A stretch of DNA of 64,000 nt from Pseudoxanthomonas daejeonensis (GTDB lineage: Bacteria > Pseudomonadota > Gammaproteobacteria > Xanthomonadales > Xanthomonadaceae). The stretch is from the NCBI RefSeq assembly GCF_010093205.1, contig NZ_PDWN01000012.1, positions 62,001 to 126,000 on the forward strand, read 5' to 3'. Every line of letters begins with the position of its first letter. Positions within the stretch are counted from its first letter, which is position 1. The notes under the pieces were generated by a model. That model saw only the letters and a program-made list of their open reading frames with translations, did no database searches and was not told where the DNA came from. Below, in pieces: positions 52,417 through 60,812 of this stretch. Made by a program: the position numbers and the translations under genes.

Positions 52417-52623
52417 TCAGGCGATCGGGGTGATGTTGGAGGCCTGCGCGCCCTTGGGGCCCTGGGTCACCTCGTAGCTCACCCGCTGTCCTTCCGTGAG
52501 GGAACGGAAACCCTTGGAGTTGATCGCGGAGAAGTGTGCGAACACGTCCGCGCTGCCATCTTCCGGCGAAATGAAGCCGAATCCCTTGGCGTCGTTGAAC
52601 CACTTGACGGTACCGTTGGCCAT
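52417..52623 (-). CDS. cspA: cold shock domain protein
   Basis: 68-residue single-stranded nucleic-acid-binding protein, an OB-fold RNA chaperone. RNP1 is KGFGFI (13-18) and RNP2 is VFAHF (27-31), both intact. In related bacteria members are induced by cold or constitutive. A promoter lies about 60-85 bp upstream, giving a roughly 50-nt leader, shorter than the thermosensing leader of E. coli cspA. The specific paralogue cannot be assigned. Confidence 0.96.
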   Translation of the reverse strand: MANGTVKWFNDAKGFGFISPEDGSADVFAHFSAINSKGFRSLTEGQRVSYEVTQGPKGAQASNITPIA

Positions 52624-52678
52624 GATGCTGCGTAGTCCTTAGCGATTGACGGAATGCGCGGCGGCTGCCGCGAAGCGG

Positions 52679-52708
52679 AGTATGCAAAAGCCGGGGCGCG
52701 GCTGACAA
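52679..52708 (-). promoter_or_regulatory. cspA promoter
   Basis: On the minus strand TTGTCA (52708-52703) and CATACT (52684-52679) with an 18-bp spacer and an extended TG-like G before the -10. Transcription would start near 52672, about 50 nt before the ATG. Confidence 0.6.
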
Positions 52709-52756
52709 TCGCCCGGGGCACCGTTGCATGGGTTACCGCTAACACCGGTGGCCGGA

Positions 52757-53497
52757 TCAGCCCCGGGCCAGCTCGGCGACCAGCTCCGGCAGGCCAGCCG
52801 ACGCGGCGGCCACGTTGTCCAGCACTTCGGCCAGGGTGATCTCCTGCGCGTCGCCGCACCCGGCGGCCCAGTTGGCCACGATCGCCAGGCAGGCGTATTC
52901 CAGGCCCAGCTCGCGTGCGAGCGCCGCCTCGGGCATGCCGGTCATGCCGACCAGGTCGCAGCCGTCGCGGCGCATGCGGGCGATCTCGGCATTGGTCTCC
53001 AGGCGCGGTCCCTGGGTGGCGCCATAGCAGCCGCCGTCGACCACGCGCGCACCGGTCACCCGGGCGGCGGCCAGCAGCTTGTGCCGGAACATCGGGCTGT
53101 AGGGGTGGCCGAAGTCCACGTGCAGCGCTTCGCCTTCGCCGTCCCAGAAGCTCGACTCGCGGCCCCAGGTGTAGTCGATCAGCTGGTCGGGGCAGGCGAG
53201 CACGCGCGGGCCGTAGTGGTCGGTGATGCCGCCGACGGTGTTGAGCGCCAGCACGCGCCGGGCGCCGGCCTGCCTGAGCGCATGCAGGTTGGCGCGGTAG
53301 TTGACCCGGTGCGGCGGCAGCGCGTGACCTTCGCCGTGGCGGGCCAGGAAGGCGATGCGCGCGTCGCCGAGGCGGCCGATCCGCAAGGGACCGGAGGGCG
53401 CGCCGTAGGGCGTTTCGAAATGGCGGGCCTCCGCGTCTTCCAGCGCGGCCAGCCGATAGACGCCGGTGCCGCCGATCACGGCCAGGGCGATGTCCAT
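52757..53497 (-). CDS. S-methyl-5'-thioinosine phosphorylase
   Basis: 246-residue member of the MTAP/PNP family that cleaves methylthioinosine to hypoxanthine and methylthioribose 1-phosphate, a step in methionine salvage known from Pseudomonas aeruginosa PA3004. Phosphate motif GGTGVY (9-14), RHGEGH, LNTVGGI and TQGPRLET are family signatures. The base-recognition loop reads IVANWAAG; adenine-specific human-type MTAPs have D-Y-D here, so an oxopurine substrate is more likely. It lies 5 bp behind hpt, which would use the hypoxanthine. MTA phosphorylase activity is the alternative. Confidence 0.85.
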   Translation of the reverse strand: MDIALAVIGGTGVYRLAALEDAEARHFETPYGAPSGPLRIGRLGDARIAFLARHGEGHALPPHRVNYRANLHALRQAGARRVLALNTVGGITDHYGPRVLACPDQLIDYTWGRESSFWDGEGEALHVDFGHPYSPMFRHKLLAAARVTGARVVDGGCYGATQGPRLETNAEIARMRRDGCDLVGMTGMPEAALARELGLEYACLAIVANWAAGCGDAQEITLAEVLDNVAAASAGLPELVAELARG

Positions 53498-53502
53498 GCC
53501 GC

Positions 53503-54087
53503 TCAGTCCTTCAGCGCGTAGATGCCCGGCAGGTTCCGCCCCTGCTCGTAGTAATCCATGCCGAAGCCGAACACGTAGCGGTCCGGCAGGTGCAGGCCGA
53601 CGTAGTCGGCGCGCACGCCTTCCACGCAGCGGTCGTGGTCCTTGACCGTCAGCGCGGCGATGCGCACGTCGGTGGCGCCCTGTTCGATGCACCAGCGGCT
53701 GACCTCGGCCAGGGTGTGGCCTTCGTCGAGGATGTCGTCGGCGATCAGCACGCGCCGGCCATACAGCGACGTGGCCGGCCGGTGCTTCCAGACCAGTTCG
53801 CCGCCCTGGTTGTTGCCGCGGTAGCGGGTCGCGTGCAGGTAGTCGAACTGCAGGTCCAGCCCGCGCGCGCCCAGCTCCAGAGCCAGTTGGCCGGCGAAGG
53901 GCAGGGCGCCGTGCATCACGGTCAGGAACACCGGCACGAAGCTGTCGCCCAGGCGGTGCGGCGGCACGTCGCCGATGTAGTCACGGGCGATGGCATCGGC
54001 CATGGAGGCGATGGCCGCATCGATGGCGGGGCGGTCGACCAGCAGGTCGGACTTTTCGAGGACTTCGGCGATTAGGAGATTCGACAT
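53503..54087 (-). CDS. hpt: hypoxanthine-guanine phosphoribosyltransferase
   Basis: Purine salvage: hypoxanthine or guanine plus PRPP to IMP or GMP. 194 residues. The PRPP loop is VLIADDILDEGHTL (113-126) and the base-specificity region includes the lysine of TVKDHDR. The upstream HATRYRGN loop is the flexible catalytic loop. Middle gene of nagZ-hpt-phosphorylase, all minus strand with gaps of 56 and 5 bp, so cell-wall and purine salvage share a transcript. Confidence 0.93.
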   Translation of the reverse strand: MSNLLIAEVLEKSDLLVDRPAIDAAIASMADAIARDYIGDVPPHRLGDSFVPVFLTVMHGALPFAGQLALELGARGLDLQFDYLHATRYRGNNQGGELVWKHRPATSLYGRRVLIADDILDEGHTLAEVSRWCIEQGATDVRIAALTVKDHDRCVEGVRADYVGLHLPDRYVFGFGMDYYEQGRNLPGIYALKD

Positions 54088-54143
54088 CGGGCGATGCTAC
54101 CGGAAGAGGTGTGGAGAAGCGGAAAAGTAGGTGGCTGGCCGGG

Positions 54144-55145
54144 TCAGGCGACCGAGGCCGGTGGCAGGCGCGACTGCGCGCTGTCGTAGCGGGCATCGGC
54201 GAGCAGGCCGTCCCAGCCCAGTGCGCCGCGGCCGATCAGGCCAGTCAGCGCCGCGGTGTTGAGCGCGCGGCCTTCGACCGCGCGCAGTGATTCCTCGACC
54301 AGTTCCGGGTGGCAGACCAGGACCACGTCGCAGCCGGCGTCCAGGTGCGCGTCGATCCGCGACTTGACCCCGCCCGCGGAGAACGCGGCGGCCATGCCGA
54401 TGTCGTCGGAGAAGACCACGCCGCGGAAACCCATTTCGCTGCGCAGGACATGCTCGATCCAGAACTTCGAGTAGCCGGCCGGCTCCGGCGCCACCGCCGG
54501 GTAGGCCACGTGCGCCATCATCACCGCGTCGGCACCGGCTTCGATCCCGGCCACGAACGGGACCAGGTCCTCTGCGCGCAGCACGTCCAGCGGACGCGGA
54601 TCGATCGCGTCGTCGAAGTGGGTGTCCTCGAGCACGGTGCCATGGCCCGGGAAATGCTTGAGCGTGGCGGCCATGCCGACGCTGTGCATGCCGCGGACAT
54701 ACGCGCGGGTGAACGCGGCGACCACCTGCGGGTCGTCGCTGAAGGCCCGGTCGGCGATGGCGCGATTGCCGCGGGCCAGGTCGACCACCGGGGCGAAGCT
54801 CAGGTCCACGCCACTGGCGCGGATTTCGCTGGCCATCAGCCAGGCATGTTCCTGGGCCAGGGCGAGGGCGGCTTCGGGGTCGCGGCGGTACAGGGCGTCG
54901 AAGTGCTGCAACGGCGGCAGCGCGCTGTAGCCCTCGCGGAAACGCTGCACGCGGCCGCCTTCCTGGTCCACGCAGACCAGTTGCGGGCGCGGCGCGGCGG
55001 CGCGGATCGCGGCCGACAGCTCGGCGACCTGGTCGCGCGAAGCGAAGTTGCGCCGGAACAGGATCACGCCGGCGACCGCGTCGTGCTGCAGCCAGTCGCG
55101 TTCCTGCGTGGTCAGTTCGGTGCCGGCGACGCCGATCACGAGCAT
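54144..55145 (-). CDS. nagZ: beta-N-acetylhexosaminidase (NagZ)
   Basis: Cytosolic glycoside hydrolase family 3 enzyme that removes GlcNAc from anhydromuropeptides in peptidoglycan recycling. 333 residues. Signatures are VCVDQEGGRVQRF, LSFAPVVDL, and KHFPGHGTVLEDTH with the catalytic His of the flexible loop, then GFRGVVFSDDIGM with the nucleophile aspartate. The ATG at 55145 puts VIGVAGTELT at the N-terminus as is usual. The frame remains open to 55328 but upstream residues are not conserved. First gene of the salvage operon. Confidence 0.95.
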   Translation of the reverse strand: MLVIGVAGTELTTQERDWLQHDAVAGVILFRRNFASRDQVAELSAAIRAAAPRPQLVCVDQEGGRVQRFREGYSALPPLQHFDALYRRDPEAALALAQEHAWLMASEIRASGVDLSFAPVVDLARGNRAIADRAFSDDPQVVAAFTRAYVRGMHSVGMAATLKHFPGHGTVLEDTHFDDAIDPRPLDVLRAEDLVPFVAGIEAGADAVMMAHVAYPAVAPEPAGYSKFWIEHVLRSEMGFRGVVFSDDIGMAAAFSAGGVKSRIDAHLDAGCDVVLVCHPELVEESLRAVEGRALNTAALTGLIGRGALGWDGLLADARYDSAQSRLPPASVA

Positions 55146-55211
55146 GCGTTTGGACTCCGGATCGCGCCGATCGCGCGCCGGGCCATTGTCGCAGATGCGG
55201 GCGGGACGCTG

Positions 55212-55230
55212 TGCACGGGCGTACCGTGCA
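55212..55230. promoter_or_regulatory. palindrome upstream of nagZ
   Basis: TGCACGG-GCGTA-CCGTGCA, perfect 7-bp arms, 67 bp upstream of nagZ and 118 bp downstream of the preceding gene. Candidate operator or short hairpin. Confidence 0.35.
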
Positions 55231-55348
55231 TGCGTCCGTTCTCCGGGGAACGGATCCGGCCTGCGACGCGAAGCCGTTCGCTGGGCCATCCCGGCCTGGA
55301 TCCGGCCGTGATGGACCGGTCCCGGCAAATGTCCGCCCGGATCGGCTC

Positions 55349-56035
55349 CTATGCCGAGCAGCCTTCCGGTCCGCAGGCCTCACCGGAGGCAGGCGCCGGG
55401 GCGCCCTCGGCCATCGCCTGGCGCAGCGCCTGCGCGAAGGCTTCCGGAGGCTGCCCGCCTTGGATGGCATAGCGGCCGTCGATGACGAAGGTCGGCACCG
55501 CGCGGATGCCCATCGCCTGTGCCTGCGCCAGTTCGGCGCGGACCTCGGCCAGGCCCTCGTCCGTGTCGAGGACGGCGCGGACCCGCCCGGCGGCCAGCCC
55601 GCCGGCGGCACCGGCCTCGACCAGCGTCTGCGGATCGGCCAGGTCGCGGCCTTCGACGAAGTGGGCGCGGAACAACGCTTCGCCCACGAGGTGTGCGTCA
55701 CCTTCGCGTGCGGCCAGCCACATCAGCCGGTGCGCGGGCAGGGTGGTCACCCGGACCTGGCCGCGGTCGAAATCCATCGGCAGTCCCTCGGCGCGCGCGG
55801 TGGCCTGGGTCTGGGCCAGGATCTGTTCGGTGCGCTCGGCGCCGCCGAACTTGGCGGCATAGGCCTGGCGCAACGGTACCGGCTCCGTGCCGGCGTCCGG
55901 ATCGAGCTGGAACGGGTGCCAGTGCACCTCCAGCGGCGGGGCGGCGTCACCCAGCAGTTCCACGCCACGCTGGAAACGGTGCTTGCCGATCCAGCACCAG
56001 GGACAGACCACGTCGGACCAGATATCGATTCTCAT
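55349..56035 (-). CDS. DsbA family oxidoreductase, FrnE-like
   Basis: 228 residues, no signal peptide, so cytosolic. The thioredoxin-fold active site is DVVCPWCWIGK (C11-P-W-C14), with an inserted helical domain and the cis-Pro strand RAVPTFVIDGRYAIQGGQ. The tail carries a second cysteine pair, GEACGPEGCSA. This is the FrnE group of DsbA-like disulfide enzymes, described in Deinococcus and in polyketide clusters. The ATG at 56035 starts at the first strand; the frame upstream to 56143 is not conserved. Separate from nagZ by 203 bp. Confidence 0.87.
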   Translation of the reverse strand: MRIDIWSDVVCPWCWIGKHRFQRGVELLGDAAPPLEVHWHPFQLDPDAGTEPVPLRQAYAAKFGGAERTEQILAQTQATARAEGLPMDFDRGQVRVTTLPAHRLMWLAAREGDAHLVGEALFRAHFVEGRDLADPQTLVEAGAAGGLAAGRVRAVLDTDEGLAEVRAELAQAQAMGIRAVPTFVIDGRYAIQGGQPPEAFAQALRQAMAEGAPAPASGEACGPEGCSA

Positions 56036-56191
56036 GGCACCCAGATGGGGTCGGGGCCCTGTTCCCGCAAGGTGATCCCTGGGAGCGGGACTCGCCCCGC
56101 TGCCTCCCTTGCCCCGCGAACCGCCTTCGCGCCTTTTCGCCATTCGCCGGCGCGGCGGGTCCTGCTCGAGGAAGCGCCAGGCCCGCCAGTG

Positions 56192-56707
56192 TCAGCGAAG
56201 CGGCGGCTCGCGCTCGACCGGGTCCCACCGCGAGTACGGCCGTTCGGCCAGGGCCAGGTTGTAATAGCGCTGCAGGTCGGTGACCTCGATGCCGAGCCAG
56301 TCCGGGCGCGCGTAGGCCTCGTCGGCCGACGCCAGTTCCAGCTCGGCCACCACCAGACCGGCGTTGTCGCCGATGAATTCGTCCACTTCCCACAGGTGGC
56401 CGGCATGGCGGACGTAGTGGCGGCGTTTCTCGATGCGCCCACCCACGCACAGGGCAAGCAGCTGGCGGGCGTCTTCGACCGGCACGGGGTAATCGAATTC
56501 CTGCCGGGTGTGCCCCGGCTCGCGCGACTTGAGGTTGAGGAATGCGCGATCGCCTTCGATCCGCACGCGCACCGATGCCCGCTGCCCGCCGCCTTCCAGG
56601 GCCGCCAGGCTGTTCAGATAGCCTTGCGCCATCGGCTGGACCCGTTCGGCCGCCGCCCGCCAGCCATCGCCGGTGACCGTGAACTTGCGTTCGATCTCGA
56701 TGCCCAT
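56192..56707 (-). CDS. CYTH domain protein
   Basis: 171 residues. The N-terminal E4-x-E6-x-K8 signature (MGIEIERKF) and the later RVRIEGDRAFLNLKSR, DEFIGDNAGLVVAELEL mark a triphosphate tunnel metalloenzyme of the CYTH group. Bacterial single-domain members hydrolyse inorganic triphosphate; adenylate cyclase activity is the historical alternative. The two acidic and two basic tunnel strands look complete. Divergent from the FimX-like gene, with about 190 bp between. Confidence 0.9.
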   Translation of the reverse strand: MGIEIERKFTVTGDGWRAAAERVQPMAQGYLNSLAALEGGGQRASVRVRIEGDRAFLNLKSREPGHTRQEFDYPVPVEDARQLLALCVGGRIEKRRHYVRHAGHLWEVDEFIGDNAGLVVAELELASADEAYARPDWLGIEVTDLQRYYNLALAERPYSRWDPVEREPPLR

Positions 56708-56899
56708 GCCTCGCGTCCTCACACGACAGTCCCGCCGCTCGCGGGGCGCACATGCTAGCGCGCCCTGCGCGGGCACCGGTGACGCACGGCGGCTTTCACG
56801 CGACGCGCCATGGACGCTCCGGCGACCATCGTGTATTAAACCGGCTTCGTCCGCGCTTTCCCCCGAGCGCCCATCCCGAAGGTTCCCCTGGCCCACCGC

Positions 56900-58966
56900 A
56901 TGCAGAAAGACACCGCGATTCGCCTGCTCATCGTCGACGACCGCGTGGAAGACGCAGAAGCGATCGTCAGTACCCTGCGCAACGGCGGCATCGCAGTACG
57001 CCCGCTGCGGCCGACCAACGCCGCCGAGCTCGCGCAGATGGTCGCCAGCCAGCCGATCGACCTGGTCGTGGCCGCCGACGCGGCCTCGATGCCGCTGGAA
57101 CAGGTGCGCACCCAGGTCGCCGCCAGTGGCAAGGACCTCCCGCTGCTGCTGCTGGTGGACCGGATCGACGAGGCCGCCGTGCTCGCGACCCTGGGCGGCG
57201 GTGCCCGCGCCCTGGTTCTCAAGCACCGTCCCGAGCACCTGCTGGAAATCCTCAAGCGCGAATGGGCCGACCTGGACGCGCGCCGTGGCCTGCGCCGGCT
57301 GGAAGCGCAGCTGCGCGAGACGGAGCGCCGCTGCGACTCGCTGATCGCCTCTTCGCGCGATCCGGTGGCCTACATCCACGAAGGCATGCACATTCGCGCC
57401 AACGACGCTTACCTGGAGATGTTCGGGTTCGAATCGTTCGACGAGGTGGAAGGCATCTCGCTGCTGGACCTGGTCGGCCCGCAGCACATCGACGGCTTCA
57501 AGCAACTGCTCAAATCGATGTCCAAGGGCGAGCCGCCGCCGCCGGAATACCTGATGGAGGCGCGGCATGTCGATGGCAGCACCTTCCCGGCGAAGATGGA
57601 GTTCGTCACCGCCAGCTACGAGGGCGAGGCCTGCGTGCAGGTCGTGTTCCGGCGCCGCGAGGAACTGGACCCGGAATTGGCGCGCGAGGTCGAGGAGCTG
57701 CGCCGTCGCGACCAGGTGACCGGCTTGTTGAACCGGCCGACCTTCATGCACCTGCTCGAGGACACCGTCGCCACGATCGGGCGCGACGGCGGCCAGTACG
57801 GCTTCCTGCTGGTCGATCCGGACCACTACGCGCGACTGCTGCCGGACATCGGCCTGGACTCGGCCGACGCACTGATCGCGGCCCTGGCCGCGCGGGTGCG
57901 CACCTCCGTGGACGCCGACATCAAGGTCGCGCGTTTCGGCGAGCACAGTTTCGCCCTGCTGCTGGAGGGCAACCATGCGCGCACGCGGGCGGTGGCCGAC
58001 GCCTTGCGCGAAGCCTTCGCCACCCACGTGTTCAGCGTCGGTGCGCGCTCGGTCACGGTGACCGCGAGCATCGGTGGCGTCCAGGTCGGCGAGAAGATCG
58101 CCAGCGTGCCGCAGATCCTGGCGCGGGCGAACCAGTGCCTGAATTCCGCCGTCGAACTGGGCGGCAACACGGTGCAGGTGTTCGACCCGGGCGCCGTCGA
58201 CCGCGCCGAGGAAGAGCGCATCCAGTTGTGGGTCTCGCGCATCCGCGAGGCCCTGGTCGGCGAGGGTTTCACCCTGCATTACCAGCCCGTGATGAGCCTG
58301 CAGGGCGAGCCGGGCGAGCTCTACGAGGCGCACCTGCGGGTGGACGCCAACGGCGAGCTGGTCACGCCGTCGGGCTTCCTCGGCATCGCCGAGGAGCATG
58401 GCCTGCTCGGTGAAATCGACCTGTGGGTGGTGCGCCGGGCGATCACCGTGCTCGGCGAGCGGGAGCGCGCCGGTCGCCAGACCCGGATGCTGGTGCGGAT
58501 CAGCCCGGCATCGTTCGCCAGCACGACCATGGCCGACCTGATCGGCCGCGAACTGGCCGCGCACGGCGTTCCAGGCGAACGGCTGTGGCTGGAGGCGCCG
58601 GAGGCGAAGGTGTTCACCCACCTGCGCAACGCCCAGCAGTTCCTGGCCGCGGTGGCGCCGATGGGTTGCCGTTTCGGGCTCGAACAGTTCGGTTCCGGGC
58701 TCGATTCCTTCCAGCTGCTGGCGCACCTCAAGCCGTCGTTCTTCAAGATCGACCCGGGCTTGACCGACGAGATGGGCAGGCCGGGCGAGGTCCAGGACAA
58801 GGTCCGCGAGATCACCACGCGCGCGGGCGAAGCCGGCATCACCACGATCGCCGAGCACGTGGAGGATGCGCAGGCGATGAGCCAGCTGTTCAGCGCCGGC
58901 GTGGACTATGTCGCAGGCGGCTTCGTCGCGCCGGTGGGCGCGGCGATGAATTTCGACTTCAGCTGA
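56900..58966 (+). CDS. fimX: FimX-like REC-PAS-GGDEF-EAL c-di-GMP protein (degenerate active sites)
   Basis: 688 residues. A receiver-like domain (8-118) lacks the phosphoacceptor (LVVAADAASM). A PAS domain (about 145-255) and a GGDEF domain (about 260-425) follow, the latter with RFGEHSFALLL in place of GGDEF and LLNRPTFMHLLE before it. The EAL domain (435-685) has LYEAHLRV in place of E-x-L and lacks the catalytic metal set. Inactive GGDEF and EAL with intact fold is the pattern of FimX, the c-di-GMP receptor for type IV pilus assembly in Pseudomonas and Xanthomonas. No pil genes are near. The FimX name rests on domain order and degeneration. Confidence 0.8.
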   Translation: MQKDTAIRLLIVDDRVEDAEAIVSTLRNGGIAVRPLRPTNAAELAQMVASQPIDLVVAADAASMPLEQVRTQVAASGKDLPLLLLVDRIDEAAVLATLGGGARALVLKHRPEHLLEILKREWADLDARRGLRRLEAQLRETERRCDSLIASSRDPVAYIHEGMHIRANDAYLEMFGFESFDEVEGISLLDLVGPQHIDGFKQLLKSMSKGEPPPPEYLMEARHVDGSTFPAKMEFVTASYEGEACVQVVFRRREELDPELAREVEELRRRDQVTGLLNRPTFMHLLEDTVATIGRDGGQYGFLLVDPDHYARLLPDIGLDSADALIAALAARVRTSVDADIKVARFGEHSFALLLEGNHARTRAVADALREAFATHVFSVGARSVTVTASIGGVQVGEKIASVPQILARANQCLNSAVELGGNTVQVFDPGAVDRAEEERIQLWVSRIREALVGEGFTLHYQPVMSLQGEPGELYEAHLRVDANGELVTPSGFLGIAEEHGLLGEIDLWVVRRAITVLGERERAGRQTRMLVRISPASFASTTMADLIGRELAAHGVPGERLWLEAPEAKVFTHLRNAQQFLAAVAPMGCRFGLEQFGSGLDSFQLLAHLKPSFFKIDPGLTDEMGRPGEVQDKVREITTRAGEAGITTIAEHVEDAQAMSQLFSAGVDYVAGGFVAPVGAAMNFDFS

Positions 58967-59012
58967 GTCCCGGAGCGGCCCCCGCGCCGCGATCCGGACC
59001 CGGAGGAGCGTC

Positions 59013-60680
59013 ATGCGCGAGCAGGACAGGCGGGATCCGGAGACGCACGATCCGTCTCGTTTCGAGACCCACCGGGTGGATGCGCCGCCGCCGTCGTTCG
59101 AGCCGCGTGACCTGTGGGCCGACGACGTGGCACTTCGCGAGGGCATCGCGCTCGCCGGCGCGCAGGGGCATGCCGACAGCCTCCAGGCCTATGGCCGGCT
59201 TGCCGGCGACGAGCTGTACCGGCTGGGCTTCGACGCCAATCGCGACCGCCCGCGACTGCGCACCCATGACCGGCATGGCCGCCGCATCGACGTGGTCGAG
59301 TTCCATCCGGCCTACCACCGGCTGCTCGAGCAGGCCAAGGCGCACGGAGTGGCCGGCCTGTCATGGCAGGAAAAGGGCCGGCGGGCACACGTGGCGCGTG
59401 CCGCTCTCAGCTACCTGCACCACCAGGCCGAGGCCGGCACCAGCTGCCCCCTGACCATGACCCATGCGGCGGTGCCGGTGCTGCGGCGCGAGCCGGCGTT
59501 GCGCGAGTGGGCGGACAAGGCAGCAGCGCCGCGCTACGACCCGCGCGACGTGCCGGTGGCGGACAAGGCCGGGCTCACCATCGGCATGGGCATGACCGAG
59601 AAGCAGGGAGGCTCGGACGTGCGCAGCAATGCCACCACCGCCACGCCGCTGCCGGCCGGCGATGGCTACGCGCTGGTGGGACACAAGTGGTTCTTTTCCG
59701 CGCCGATGTCCGATGGTTTCCTGGTGCTGGCCCAGGCTCCCGGTGGGCTCGCTTGCTTCCTGATGCCGCGGCGGCTGGCCGATGGCACGAAGAACGCATT
59801 CCGGCTGATGCGGCTGAAGGACAAGCTCGGCGACTGGGCGAACGCTTCCAGCGAAGTGGAATTCTGCGGCGCGCAGGCCTGGCGGGTCGGCGAGGAGGGG
59901 CGTGGCGTGGCCACGATCCTGGAGATGGTGATGCTGACCCGGCTGGACTGCATGCTCGGCGCCGCCGCCGAAGTGCGCATGGCCCTGGCCCAGGCGCTGC
60001 ACCATGCGCGCCATCGGCGCGCGTTCGGGCGGCGCCTGGTCGAACATCCGCTGATGGCCAACGTGCTGGCCGATCTTGCGATCGAGTCGGAGGCGGCGAC
60101 GGCTTTCGCGCTGCACGTGGCCGCGGTGGTCGACGCGGCGGCCACCGACCGGGAGGCCGCCGCCTTCGCACGCATTGCCACCGCGATCGGGAAGTACTGG
60201 CTGTGCCGGCGCGCGCCGGCCCTGGTCAACGAAGCGCAGGAGTGCCTGGGCGGTGCCGGCTATGTCGAGGAGTCGATCCTGCCGCGCCTGTACCGGCAGG
60301 CGCCGCTCAATTCGATCTGGGAGGGCAGCGGCAATATCCAGTGCCTGGACGTGCTGCGCGCGCTTTCGCGCGAACCAGGCGCGACGCGGGCGCTGCAGGG
60401 CGCGCTCGAACAGGCGGCCGCATCCCATCCGCTGCTGGAACGCGAGGCGGCGGGATTGAACCAGCAGCTCGCCGCCAGCGAAGTGCCGGAAGCGCAGGCG
60501 CGCTCGTTGGTCGAGCGCCTTGCGCTGGTGCTCCAGGGCTCGGCCCTGCTCGCCGTGGGCAGCCCCCTGGCGGAGGCGTTCCTGCGCAGCCGCCTCGGCG
60601 GCGAACACGGGTTGGCGATGGGCACCTTGCCGTCGGATCTCGATTTCACCGGCATTCTTTCCCGCGCGCTGCCGGTGTAG
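59013..60680 (+). CDS. aidB: AidB-like acyl-CoA dehydrogenase
   Basis: 555-residue flavoprotein with the AidB architecture: an N-terminal extension (to about 180) ahead of the dehydrogenase core with TIGMGMTEKQGGSDVRSN, GHKWFFSAPMSDGFLVLAQ and the late ECLGGAGYVEE and NSIWEGSGNIQCLD. Relatives in E. coli belong to the adaptive alkylation response and bind DNA; acyl-CoA activity is low. No ada gene is nearby. GGAGG lies 8 bases before the ATG at 59013. 46 bp separate it from the FimX-like gene. Confidence 0.88.
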   Translation: MREQDRRDPETHDPSRFETHRVDAPPPSFEPRDLWADDVALREGIALAGAQGHADSLQAYGRLAGDELYRLGFDANRDRPRLRTHDRHGRRIDVVEFHPAYHRLLEQAKAHGVAGLSWQEKGRRAHVARAALSYLHHQAEAGTSCPLTMTHAAVPVLRREPALREWADKAAAPRYDPRDVPVADKAGLTIGMGMTEKQGGSDVRSNATTATPLPAGDGYALVGHKWFFSAPMSDGFLVLAQAPGGLACFLMPRRLADGTKNAFRLMRLKDKLGDWANASSEVEFCGAQAWRVGEEGRGVATILEMVMLTRLDCMLGAAAEVRMALAQALHHARHRRAFGRRLVEHPLMANVLADLAIESEAATAFALHVAAVVDAAATDREAAAFARIATAIGKYWLCRRAPALVNEAQECLGGAGYVEESILPRLYRQAPLNSIWEGSGNIQCLDVLRALSREPGATRALQGALEQAAASHPLLEREAAGLNQQLAASEVPEAQARSLVERLALVLQGSALLAVGSPLAEAFLRSRLGGEHGLAMGTLPSDLDFTGILSRALPV

Positions 60681-60812
60681 AGGCTGTATTCAACCAATAC
60701 AGGTGAAGCCGGCAGGCAGGTTTCGCCGATCCATGCAGAAGCCGGCTTCAGCTGGCGCCATGGAACATCGGCATGGGTGATGCGCCCGCGACAGCCTTCG
60801 GTGCAACGGGGA

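Noticed and set aside
56192-59146. A 984-codon minus-strand frame including the CYTH protein
   Set aside because: Only its last 171 codons (from the ATG at 56707) are a recognised protein. The rest is antisense to the FimX-like gene.
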